Assembly (NCBI GenBank): GCA_025716855.1
Contig: JAIXMQ010000028.1
Span: 186,001-250,000, forward strand
Reading direction: 5' to 3'
DNA: 64,000 nt
Source: Pilaira anomala
Taxonomy: Eukaryota > Mucoromycota > Mucoromycetes > Mucorales > Mucoraceae
Each line of letters starts with the position of its first letter. Position 1 is the first letter of the stretch. The notes under the pieces were generated by a model. It did no database searches, was not told the DNA's origin, and saw only the letters and a program-made list of their open reading frames with translations. Positions 46,200 to 57,267 of this stretch are shown in pieces. The translations under genes were made by a program, and so were the position numbers.

Positions 46200-48520
46200 A
46201 TGGAAGAACTTAAAGAATACCTTGACATTCGACGAGAACAACGAAGAAGAGGCACATCGTAAGTTGATGATGTATACCATAATATAAATAAATGCTTCAA
46301 ATTAAAACCCTGTTTATTTACAGCGATAGATTCAAATTTAACGTAAGACCTTTTGTAGTTATTCCTACAGGTTAGCTTCATGGCCACTTCAAAAAAAAAA
46401 CGCTTAATCTGATTCATCTCTTTTTAGGCACATCAACCGTATTCATACCAGACGAACACTCAGGTTATTCGAATATAACAGACCTTACAAACGATCGCTC
46501 TTCTCCACCAGCTCCATTTTCTAGAAGTTTATTTTCCACAGAACCATTTCAAATTCATTCTTCAGCAGAGCCTTCTTCAAGCAGACCAATACCAACACCA
46601 GCACTAGTACCGACACAACAACGAAAACAGCAAAAAGACCAGCAACCAGGTAAATATAATCATACAAATACTTATTTTAGTCAACTTAAAAATAAATAAA
46701 TAGAAATCAACAGCATTAATACACCACAAAAGCGTACATTGGGACCTGAAACTGACAAGTCTCGTGTTAAATCAAGGCGTATTTCATTGTCTTCACATAC
46801 CTCTCGAAGAACCATCATATTAGAACATGACACGGGGCTAAACACTATCTCTGTACCAATTGCAATTGGGAGTCCCAGCTCCTCTGTCGCATCTAACACG
46901 AGTACGCAAATATCAGAAAGGATACATTCTCCTATACAATATGTACATGAAAACCCTACCAAACATCCTTCACCCTCAGCTACTCAAAGAAAGACGTCTA
47001 TTACTGATACACAACAAACAAACGTATCTTACTTTGATCAATCTACTGACAGAGCGTCTTCAACAGCACCTGTCCTTGTTTCTTCAAGCGGAAAATCGAT
47101 ACCCACGGTGTTAGAAAAATCTGCCACTGATAATAATTCCCCAATTACAGAAACAACCATAACAGAAGCAGAAGCAACAGTAAATGAAACTATGTTAAAT
47201 AATTTACCATTTGGAGGTGAAACAGGTTTAAATAAACAGCCAGCAATAGATGAAAATAAATTGGATAACTTAATAGATAAAGAAGAACACATGTTAGACA
47301 ACGTACCAACTGAAAAAAAGATTAGACAATCACCTGAGATCCAAGAAGATGTTGAAATGGACATAATGGATGATGAAGAATTATCTATGAAATCTCTTGT
47401 TATTAATGATACAGATGTACCTGAAGAAGAAAAAGATACAACAATGAAAGAATCGGAGGTTTCATCTATCAGAGAAAAGCCAGCTACCGTTGAGAAAGAG
47501 ACATCATCTGTAGTTAGACATGAAGAACACGCGACTGCTATAGGGATAAAGGAAAAGTCTTTTGCAGTAGAGAATGATAAAGAGGTCGAAAGTAGAGAGG
47601 GGTCACCTATAGAAGACAATAGAGAAAAACCGCCTGTTGCAGAGGGGGATCAAGAGAGATCAAAAACAATAGAACAAGAAGGAATGACATCAATAAAACA
47701 GAAACTCCCTCTTGAAACAAACGATGGGTTCACGGCTATGGAAGATATAGATATGTATGATATTAATGATAATAACTTTGATTACGATCAAGACGAAGAG
47801 CAAGCAGACGAACAAGCGGAGGAAGCAGTTGATGAATATGGTATTACTGAATCAGAATTAACGGCTCGATTGAACGAAATGGATTTTTTAAACAAACCCA
47901 CACCTAAATACCTTAAAATGAAGAGGGTGGCGGAATTACATATTCAAGCTCTGAGGGACTCTTTCTATGAACCAATGCGTAACGCAAAGTAGATATTTTT
48001 TTTCTATATATTTTGATATTGTGTTTAACATTTTTTTTTTCTTGTGGAGTTTAGAAATTCCACGCAGGATATCTTAAATCATAGTTTAATTAGTGATTTT
48101 TATACAAGAATTATGGATGCACTTACTAGTCTTAACAATGATTTTCAAGTATATGCAAATCATACGAATACTATTCAGCAAATAGAACGTAGATCTAAAC
48201 TTTTAGGTGCTGGAGAACTTGGTATTGCTTTTCAAACGGTTGAGGCTGAAAAGAAAAAGGTGGCATTAAAAAAACGATTGAAAGAACTAGAAGCAGAAAC
48301 TGCGGTACGTTTTTTTTTTCTTTTTTTAGATACTTATAACCTCTTATACTTAAATAAAAAAAAATAGACGCGAAATGATTTAGAAGATTACTCTGCGTTA
48401 TTAAGAAGTATCATTCACCCTGCACCATCATCGCCAGTTCCAGTGCCGATAGTATCATCGCCGACAGTACCAGTGTCATCACCATCGATACTTCTAGACT
48501 CATCTCCTCGGGAAGATTAA
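46200..48520 (+). CDS. Large disordered protein with C-terminal coiled coil
   Basis: Six exons (46200-46258, 46324-46370, 46428-46649, 46704-47988, 48055-48304, 48368-48520) give about 671 residues. The start MEELKEYLDIRREQRRR leads into DRFKFNVRPFVVIPTGTSTV across two introns in matching phase. A competing ATG at 46168 runs into a stop after splicing. Residues about 50-450 are Ser/Thr- and acid-rich and look disordered. The C-terminal third starts GITESELTARLNEMDFLNKP and contains long helices (FYTRIMDALTSLNNDFQVYA; AEKKKVALKKRLKELEAE). It ends in a Pro/Ser tail. The layout resembles kinetochore or cytoskeletal linker proteins, but I recognise no family. Confidence 0.6.
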
Positions 48521-48808
48521 AAGATATGGACTGGGAAAAAGACATGTAATTATAGCGATTAAAGACAATAAAAAAATTCATGTTACGCGTTTCTTTGGTT
48601 ACAATATGTCTGTCTGGTAAAATACGTTGTTGTACCATCTTGGACCAATCCAATTGACTCAAGTTAAATCCCAACTATTTTTTTTTTTTTTTTTTTTTTT
48701 TTAACAAGGGCGACATTTTTGGATATCCTTTTTTTTTTTTTACTTTTTTCACTTTTCTATATATTTGTAAATAGAAAGATTGGATATAAAAAAAAAAAGA
48801 GAGACGCG

Positions 48809-50212
48809 ATGTTTACTAGTCAGGCCAGCATAGAAAAATTAACTAAAGAGGTCTTGATAAATATTACTTCTTTTTTAAACGTTAGTTCAATATTACAACT
48901 TTCCCTTACCTCAAAGGCTTTCCGTCATCTCATCACGGACGAACTTGTATTTAGACGATTGATAGAACGTGATTTTTACGTAACAGAAAAGGAATCAGAT
49001 CAATCTTGGGTAGAGTTATATAAAGAAAGATCGAATACAGAAAATACACCAGTACAAAAAACTGTAGTAGAAGAAACACAAACAGAAACTGCAGCAACAC
49101 CAACACCATCACCAGAAGAAGAAAAAATAGAGGAAGAAGCACAAGTTACACACGCTACAGAAGGTGAACAAGAGGTTAGTACCGAATACGTTCCTATGGA
49201 AACCACATCACAAGAGGTCCCTCCTATTTTGAAAGAAGAAGAAACTCGCGTTGCTATAGAACAAGATAATACAGATAGGCAAACATGCCCTCATTTAGAT
49301 CAAATTCCAGATTCAGTGAATGAGATCAAGAGAATAATTTATAAAAATGGTCATCCATCTTTATGCGATCTCTGCTTGTCACAAAAGGGTGAATATTTAA
49401 ATATGAGTGAAAACTGTCATATTGAAGGTAAGTTATGTAAGTTTAAAGGGGGAGAGTGAATGACTCATATCGGGTATATATATATATATAGCATGTCGAT
49501 CCTGTTTAGAAACAAATGACACAGAAGATGAAGAACATTTTCCTATTCAACTAGAATTATCAACAGGAGAATTGTATTGTTTTAAATGTAAAGAATATGG
49601 TAGTGAACATCCTCCTCGTAAACTTGTTGATTCAGAAAAAGCAGAACGTATTGTAGAACATATCATAGCACCTGAATCTATTGATGATTTAGATAAAAGG
49701 CGTAAAGCAGAGCATCAACTTTATGTTCAAGAATTAAGAAGAGAAGATATGTCATTGAAACATTATTTAGTGGAGAAGCAATGGGGTAGAACTTGGATGT
49801 TATTTAGAACACGTAAGCTTATTTTCGTTGTTTATTATGTCATACTAACTTTTTTTTTTTTTTTTTTTTTTACGTTAGGTGAAGGATCTCCATTACCTGG
49901 AAAAATTACCAACAATAAATTGGCACGTAGTAATGGTACATTGGATCCAAATATCAGATTACCAATGGATAAATTTCGTCCGTCACCAGAAACTCATGCT
50001 GATATTGTAAGTGAAAGGCTTTGGAGTTATTTAGTAAAGGCATATGGTGTCCAAGGCAGAGCTTACAGTGAAGGTTTGTTGTTATATTTTATTGTTTGAA
50101 TATTGATCAAAACTAAACAAATTGTTATATAGATGATATCATCGCACCTGAATATGCTAGATTGAGAGTTTATGTAGATGATTTTAAAAAGAGCATACAT
50201 CTTTATCCTTAA
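48809..50212 (+). CDS. F-box protein with UBP-type zinc finger and DUSP-like domain
   Basis: Four exons (48809-49427, 49492-49812, 49879-50073, 50133-50212) give 404 residues. An F-box is at the N terminus (KLTKEVLINITSFLNVSSIL, QLSLTSKAFRHLITDELVFR). An acidic linker rich in Glu/Thr follows. Then CPHLDQIP..., CDLCLSQ, CRSCLE and LYCFKCKEY give the Cys/His pattern of a ZnF-UBP domain. Last is WGRTWMLFRTREGSPLPGKI to LWSYLVKAYGVQGRAY, which resembles the DUSP domain of ubiquitin-specific proteases. No protease catalytic box is present. An F-box would link SKP1-CUL1 ligases to a substrate; the other two domains suggest ubiquitin recognition. The F-box call is good, the DUSP call moderate. Confidence 0.75.
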
Positions 50213-50398
50213 AAAAAAATGTATTTTTTTTTTTTTTTTTTTTGATATATATATTTTACATATATACTTCGCCCACCCACATTCACTCACACATTTATAC
50301 ACATATACAAAAAATAAAAATAAACTTTCTCTCTCTCTCTTTTTTTTTTTTTACTTGTTTTTTTTATTTTTATTTTATTTTTAAATCTTCAACAAGGG

Positions 50399-51311
50399 CT
50401 AAATTGTATTGTAAAGATTAGGATCCCAACAACCCTTCTTAAAACCAGTTTGTCTAACTACAGCAATTGTATCAATTCCTTTTTCAAATTTCATAACTGC
50501 CATGAGATTGTTATTGTTACTACTAGAATATAAATTTTGACGTTGTTGTGGTTGTTGCTGATGTTGTTGCTGTTGTTGTTGATGTTGCTGATGTTGTTGT
50601 TGAGTTAAACTATCGACAAGGGATAATACACGTTTAGCAAAATAAGATCTTTGAATAGCGTCTTGAACAGGTAAAGCAGGATGCTCTAAACAACGTATCA
50701 TTAAATGTTGAGGTAAAGCAGCATAAGCACGAGCTAATGATAATAAGCCTTGCTTAATAGGTGTACGTGAAGGCATATAGCCACAAGCAGTAATTTGACC
50801 TATCGTGACATTTCCACTGACTTTGACACTAGTTGAAAATGCGTCTAATTGATTAGGTAACCTTCTAACCATAAACGTAACAACATCTTTTTCTAACAGT
50901 TCAACCCACTGACGAGGTTCTTCTTCTTCCAAAGGTTGATAAGGTTCCATAATGTCAATATAAGTTGTGGCTGTCTTTAAATGAACTAAATTTTGGTTCA
51001 AAACAGTCAAGATTGCTCTTAAGAGATCAGTAAGACCTAATTCTTCCGATGCTTCCAACAATTCAATCGCAATTTGAGGTTTTTCTGATGCAAGAAATAT
51101 TATATCTTGATGAGTCAAAGGATTTCTTAAGTGTGCCATGATGGTTTCGAATGTTTCTTGAATTACGTAGAGATCCAGCTCAAGTGTAGATGATTGCTCC
51201 TCTGTAATGCGTTGATTAAGTACTGGTGATCGCTTAAGTATGTTTGAATTCAACGGAAAGGATTTATGCAAGGCAGGAACAAAGACTGTAATATCGGAAT
51301 AGTACTCTACA

Positions 51312-51349
<38 letters not shown>

Positions 51350-51718
51350 GATGTATAAGGTTCATAAATTGTTTTATCATGTAGATATAAGTTTATTACC
51401 TGGTGGAATAAATGGCATATTAAGGTGGTGGTATCCATAATCCATATATTGTCCGTTCGTTTGTTCATTAGAATACATTGGTGGTGGAGGAGGAGGAGGT
51501 GGAGGAGGATGTGGGTGAGGAGGAGGAGGATGGAAGAAATTAGGTGGATGTTGAGGTGCGTGATGAGGCATAAGGTTTAATATAGGCATAGGGAAACCCA
51601 TATTCATCTGTTGTTGTTGATGTCGTATAGGATGAGGAAGTTGTTGATATTCATTACCATTCATAAAGTTAACTGCTTTATAATGTTCGTTATTGTAATT
51701 GGGTAATACTGGATCCAT
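50399..51718 (-). CDS. BTB/POZ-like protein with Gln- and Pro-rich regions
   Basis: Two exons (51718-51400 and 51306-50399) give 408 residues. The N-terminal 100 residues are His/Pro/Gln-rich, with a run of ten prolines. The second exon begins EYYSDITVFVPALHKSFPLN and SNILKRSPVL, then TFETIMAHLRNP and AIELLEASEELGLTDLLRAI. This is the layout of a BTB domain (SDI-x-V...F-x-x-H...L...Y...LL-x-A...L). A helical C-terminal part follows, then a polyglutamine/His stretch (residues about 330-350) and a short conserved-looking end (GFKKGCWDPNLYNTI). The intron contains a (TA)n tract. It is convergent with the F-box gene, 187 bases away. Confidence 0.65.
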
Positions 51719-51729
51719 ACCACTATTCT

Positions 51730-52650
51730 TCTTTTTTTTTTGGTTTTTTTTTTTGATTTTTTATTTTTTATTTTTTTTTACACTTGAAAAAAATTATGTC
51801 GAAAAAAAAAATAATGTACAGGAAGAGTGGTAGAAAAAAAAAAAAAAAAAAAAAAAAAAAGAAAATAATATGCTTTAATTGGAAAAAAAAAAATCAAAAG
51901 ACACGCGTGGTATTTATGGTACTGTTTTTTAAACAAGAGTTTGCGTTGAGATAAAAATTAATTTGCGCTAATATTTACGTCAAGGTAAAAGTATTTCAGA
52001 AACATAATTGATTAACTTACGTCACGTGCTCCCCAGCAAATTATCTAACCCTTAAAAATCGAATCTGGTACATTCTCAACTAATGGTTTTATTTACTAGA
52101 ACAGACTGTTGAATGAGCTCATTTACTTAAGAATGCTTTTTTCTTTCCATGTTCGATCTCTTATATATAGGCCAAAACTCAAGACATGCCTACAGTTCAA
52201 ACACGTAATATATCTATAATACTATGGTACATAAAGTAACTACTAAATTCATATTCCATATTTTTTTTTATAAGTTAACGATATAAAAGTTTTTTATTTA
52301 AGAGAAAAAAGAAATCTATTATATATTTGGTTTTGTGGAGTTAAGAATATGAAAAAAAAAAAAAAGATACATAATTTGTCGATGCTAGAACGCGAAAAAA
52401 GAAAGTTACAAGTTTTGAATGCTACCAGCAGAAGATTTGATGTCCTTATTAAATACATAGTAAGAAGAGATTACACTGTGCTCAATATCATTTGTGGATG
52501 ATTGCACCAGTCCAACCTGACGTGTACTGAAATTTTTAATTAAATTTCTATCTTACATTGGTAACTCATATATACTAAAACTTTTCAGTGTATATGTATG
52601 TACAGTGAAGATAGTATTTTATTTTCTTCTAGTGGCCATAGTGTACGCTT
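51730..52650. other. Intergenic region, no gene recognised
   Basis: AT-rich upstream region of the BTB-like gene, with T- and A-runs (including a 26-base A-run at 51835-51860). Nothing with coding signals was recognised up to about 52650. Confidence 0.4.
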
Positions 52651-52659
52651 ACGCTTTCG

Positions 52660-53060
52660 CTTACGCTTATGTTTACGTTTCGCCTTTATTTTCTCTTGAC
52701 AACGCCAAGTTTTCAAATTTCCTTTGTACGAAGACCAGGAACGGACAAGACAACTAAAAATCTTCTGAAACATCCGGAAGCCAAAAACATTGTAACTAGG
52801 GTAATCATAGGTGTTGATGGCAATGCCTACATAAATGGAGATTCTGAATGGGCGGACGGCACACAGTCTGATGCTCTATACGCTCTCAAGGATGAATCAC
52901 TTGGGCATGCTCCAATTATCGTTGAAGTACAGCATTCAGTGAACTTTGCTTGTGTCAATCGATCCATAAGGTAGTGTACCTTGGCTTATCATAGGCTCAA
53001 AACATTACCTGTGTTGGTTATATCTTTTGTATCAATGAAACAAGAGGCATCCCAATAAAG
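52660..53060 (+). pseudogene. Fragment of a PD-(D/E)XK nuclease-like ORF, probably transposon-borne
   Basis: The frame around 52790-52975 reads VIIGVDGNAYINGDSEWADG then TQSDALYAL, and later APIIVEVQHSVNFACVNRSI. It passes a TAG and continues in the same frame CTLAYHRLKTLPVLVISFVS. The spacing SD-x(14)-IVEVQ fits the D...E-x-Q core of PD-(D/E)XK nucleases and of RpnC-type transposases. It is followed by helices, as in that fold. The assignment rests on this motif only. The frame is damaged by the stop and by loss of a clear start. It lies just 5' of the repeat at 53180. Confidence 0.4.
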
Positions 53061-53179
53061 CTCCTTAGTTCCAGTACCTTACCCTGTGCTATGGATGTCC
53101 ATTGAGACCTGCGGCAAGAAAATGTCACATTACCAATCGTTCCTCTGTCAAGAAATGGATTGGCGCATCTTGTCAGAAA

Positions 53180-53277
53180 GAATTTTTTATTTGGACTGAT
53201 TTTTTCTCTGAGCTTTAAATATTTATTCTGGACCGATTTTTGTTTTTTTTTTACTTTTTACTATTTGGACTGATTTT
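53180..53277 (+). repeat. Left half of an older repeat split by a LINE insertion
   Basis: Contains tatttggactgatttttt, ctgagctttaaatatttatt and ctggaccgattttt, matching 8930-8990. The 23 bases at 53255-53277 are repeated exactly at 54281-54303 and form the left target-site duplication of the LINE. Confidence 0.7.
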
Positions 53278-54280
53278 GTCGACGTACCTGAGTCACTCTG
53301 GCTTAATAAACATAGACGTTTTCCCGCACACCATTTCTTTGTTTATGACTACCGAATATCTCGTCTGCGACTCGAGGTATTAGCTGAATATGATTGTAAA
53401 CCTGGTCTTTGCAAGCAGTTATTTAAACAAGTTCTTCATTTTCGCACTATGTCAATACAACCTTATTTGTGGAATTTTATTTTAACCGATACGCCTGCTC
53501 ACGAAATCAGTCGAGTTGATTTATCTTTATACAAGTCCTTTCAACAAATATCCTCGTAAAAATACTTTCACATACTCAATTATCGTTCCTTGATAAGCGG
53601 CAAAAATAATACTGAAGCCCTACTAATATCAGTTGTCTCACTGAAACAATTTTGGTCTTCCTCAATGCTCCTTCAAACTCGTACTCTATGGTATCGCACC
53701 TTCTCAAAAAAAAACTACCTACTACTTCCTTCCTACATCTTATAGGAACAGTTGAATCCCCCCAATTGTCGCTTGTGTGGTAACTCCAATAGTAATACTC
53801 TTGAGCATTCTCTGTTATACTGCCCGCTCAAACAAGAAATCTGGTCTTCAGTGCTGCTAGAATATTTCTGTACTCCTCCCTTTACATCTGTGGAAGTCTT
53901 AGCTACTTTACTTACTCTTACACCTCCTACAACAATCCGCCGTACTCAGATCCCAACTCTTTATACTATTGCGGCCACAACGCACTGGACTATTTGGATC
54001 CATTATTGGAATTTCATTATTGATAAAAACCCTTTCCTACCAAAAGCTATTCTGACCACCATTCACTCCCAAGTGTCTCTACTACTACATCCTCCAAGTC
54101 CAGCCTAAGTCGCTCTGCGATTGATCCCTCATTTATTTTAAATTTTTCCTTTATTTTATTTACTCTTCATTATTTTAATTACCTTATATTTAAGTCCCAC
54201 CTCTCCCAGGATGTGTGACCCACAAGTTTAATAAAACTTATTTTACTGATTTTTTTTTTTTTTTTGTGGGCAATATTTTT
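53278..54280 (+). mobile_element. 5'-truncated LINE with RT zinc-binding domain, TSD-flanked
   Basis: About 1 kb bounded by a perfect 23-bp direct repeat (53255-53277 and 54281-54303), the mark of target-primed reverse transcription. The coding part is the C-terminal end of a LINE ORF2 with frameshifts and stops: SSMLLQTRTLWYRTFSKKN and then, from 53752, NPPNCRLCGNSNSNTLEHSL and LYCPLKQEIWSSVLLEYFC, the C-x2-C...H-x4-C zinc-binding motif (zf-RVT). DIRS or LTR features are absent. A T-run ends the element. The family differs from the LINE at 9440. Confidence 0.85.
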
Positions 54281-54480
54281 TTTTTACTATTTGGACTGAT
54301 TTTTTGTAGGTCTTGAGTTTTATTTTGTGGAAACTAACCTCATAGAAGAAACCACTTAGCTGTTAATTTTTTTATTCTACACCTTTTGTTCCGTGAATTA
54401 CATCCCTTCGTAATATGTGGCTTACTGTTTTATCATATTATTTATTCTCTTTTATTTAATAAAATGTCATTTTTACAAAA
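54281..54480 (+). repeat. Right half of the older repeat, 3' part
   Basis: Starts with the right target-site duplication (54281-54303). It continues with tagaagaaaccact and an attctcttttatttaataaa end that match 9025-9170 of the other copy, and finishes in an A-run (54478-54490). Together with 53180-53277 it rebuilds a repeat of roughly 300 bases. Confidence 0.65.
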
Positions 54481-54722
54481 AAAAAAAAATAATAATAATA
54501 AAAAACCTTCTTAGAAAATACAAGAACATTAACATCTTTAACTCAGCATATGGACCTTTCAATTTAAATAAAATAAAAAAACTAAAATTATTATTCACTT
54601 TTGCTACAAACCAAACTAACATAAAAAATGTAAAACTATTTATGTTTCTAGTTATCAATCTTTACTTTTAAACTAACATGATTTAAAACAATAGACTTAC
54701 TAAAATATTCAATATCTTCAAT

Positions 54723-57187
54723 ATGATCAATCGTGAGTCTGAAGATTTTATTCTAACAAGAATTATTGAGGGTTACTCTGCTGATATTTCGGAACTCGCT
54801 GATTTACCTCAAGCTTATGAAGATCCCGAAAACTTCACTTCATCAGACGTTGGTAACAAAAATGACGTTGTTGAAGAAACATATATGACGCCTGTTCCTG
54901 GATTTGTTGCATCCGTAAAAAGATACGAGTCATTTGATCTAGCTATTGAAGAATTAAAGCATTGTAAAGATAGTTTATGTATCAATTCCACTATTACCAA
55001 CTCCAATTGGGAGGAAAACGAAGGAGAGGAGCGAAAAAAAAAGTACGGTGTCATCAGATGCCATAAAAGTCGTGACTCTGCTACTGCCGCATAATACGTT
55101 GTAAAAGCGACACCTGGGTCTAGAAATGGCCGTGTCCTTTTAAGTGGACTGTTAACAGAAAACAGTCCAAAGATAAAAATGGCAAACTTATCCAGTATTT
55201 TTCTGTTAAGGCCATTAACAATGAGCATAACCATGTGCCCAGCAAAAAAAACATTTGCTGCACTTAGTGTTCAGCGTCAGTTGACTGTGGATCAATTGAA
55301 GTACGTGGAAGAGATGATGGTGTATGGTATCACGCCTTCTGATATGGTAACTGCTCTCTCAGAGCGATATCCAGGCCAAGTCTTTGTTAACAAGACCATT
55401 TATCAAGCAAGACTTCAAATAAGAAAAACAATTATTAACGGTCGAGCTCCCGTTCAACATTTGGTTGACACTTTAGCATCTAAAAGTTGCTACCATTATG
55501 AAATGGATGTTGACAACTCTGGGAAGTTAAATAAACTTTTTTTTGCTCATGAGTCATCCATCAAGCTATTCAACCGCTACCCAACGGTACTTGTAATGGA
55601 CAACAGTACTTACAAGACAAACAAGTTTGGCATGCCCTTGCTAGAAATTGGTGGTATGACCAACTCAAACGCTACTTTTTTGTTGGGATGCATTTTTTTG
55701 TCATCTGAAGAACAGTCTTCTTACGAGTGGGCATTGCAGCAAGTGGCTAGGTTTTGTTTCTTAGCTAACACACCTAGCATTATAGTAACTGATCGGGGAA
55801 ATGCATTGATTAATGCAATTACCAAGGTCATTCCTGGTTCCAAGCACTTTCTCTGCCGTTGGCACATTTCTAATAATGTTTTAACACACACTAACGACTG
55901 TTTTGGAAAAATTACAAAAGATAGTGACATGATTCTAAATAGCTGGAAAACTTTGGTACAGGAATCATTTACCCCTGAGGAGTTCTATGAAAATTTAGTA
56001 AAATTTAAAGCTATTTTACCTGCTTCAGGAAAAATTGCTTTCGAGCAATACCTTGAAAAAGAGTGGGTCCCTCTTAAAGAAAAGTAAGTTCGGGAAAATA
56101 TGAAATTGAAGCTATATTTTCACTAAAAAAAAAAATTGTAAATCCTTTTCGTTTAAAGGTTCGTAGAAGCTTGGACTAAAAAGTATAGGCACTTCAACAG
56201 CACCTCCACATCAAGAATTGAAGGAATGCACGCAACAATGAAGAGGTATATTAAAGTTAGTACCAATGACATTGATATCGTTGTCGGCAGACTTGATAAA
56301 GCAATCACTGCTCAAGTTAACAGAATTGGTCAAGACAATGCTGATTCCCAAGACAAATCTTTGAGCAGCATCAGCAAGATTGCTTTTTTTTTACCTGTCG
56401 TAAAAAAAATTTCGACATTTGCTTTAACTAAAGCTTTTCGCCAATATGCCATGGCAAAAATGAACATTAAGTACCCTTCTGTGCAAAGGTACTCTATTGG
56501 TGAGTGTAAAGGGATTTTTACTAGTACAATGGGCATTCCATGCTCTCATGAAGTAAAATTTATGTTTTGTGCCAAAAAGCAATTGATGAAAGAAGACTTC
56601 GATAGTCAGTGGTGGCTTTCTAAACCAGACGTCGTCTCAGCCAGCAACGACTCTCAGTTATCTGGTTTTCAATCCTTGAATCAATTCGATGGTATGATTT
56701 CTGAATATCAAGATTATGTTGACGAGATGGGTGTTCCTTCTTCTTCACAAGAAAACCAGACGCTATCACTTGAACTTTTCAAGGTCATTCAAGAAAGGTA
56801 TGTAGAAATAAAAAGAACTCAAATAACAAGTATTTATTAGTAATTTTAACTAACATATTTATAAATGCTAGATACAGCAATGCTACGCCCCATAGACAAG
56901 CTGCAATGCGTGCACTCTTTATCAATCTTGCAAACAATGAGTTGCCGTACGAGTTGAGCGATCCTAATAAAGCACGCCGAAAAGGTAGAAAGAGAAAAGC
57001 TGGACTGAGTGCTCAGAATAGAAATATTTCAAGCATTCAACGTGATTCATCTGCCTTTGAGTTTGTAGTTGCTGAGCAGCAGTCTCATAGTAAAAAATGT
57101 GGCAATTGTAACGGCGTTGGTCATAACAGACGCAGTTGTTCGGTGAACCAACAAGAGTTCTCACAAGAAAGTAGAGGTATATTTTGA
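54723..57187 (+). mobile_element. MULE (Mutator-like) transposase with damaged FAR1-type N terminus
   Basis: The catalytic half is intact over three exons (about 55218-56083, 56160-56799 and 56873-57187). It shows LTVDQLKYVEEMMVYGITPS, TVLVMDNSTYKTNKFGMPLL (first Asp), IIVTDRGNALINAI (second Asp), KHFLCRWHISNNV, SRIEGMHATMKRYI (Glu region), and GIPCSHEVKFMF (SWIM-like). A CCHC knuckle CGNCNGVGHNRRSC is near the end. Upstream, the FAR1-like DNA-binding part (ATG 54723; KKKYGVIRCHKSRDSATAA, then KWPCPFKWTVNRKQSKDKNG and NNEHNHVPSKK) is broken. It carries a TAA at 55092, a frameshift, a TAG at about 55120, and a shift at the A-run near 55241-55248. Inactive unless these are masked by unseen introns. 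Confidence 0.85.
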
Positions 57188-57267
57188 TGCCACAACAAAT
57201 TTGCATTAAATAAATATTAATAAAATGTTATGTATTACATGAATTTTTAAAAGATTTGCATTTGAAT

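Noticed and set aside
46168..46258. Alternative start ATG at 46168 for the coiled-coil protein
   Set aside because: That frame hits a stop soon after the first intron, while the ATG at 46200 stays open through six exons.
46860..47619. Overlapping frames on both strands within the coiled-coil protein gene
   Set aside because: The six-exon plus-strand model has consistent phases throughout; the others lack starts or motifs.
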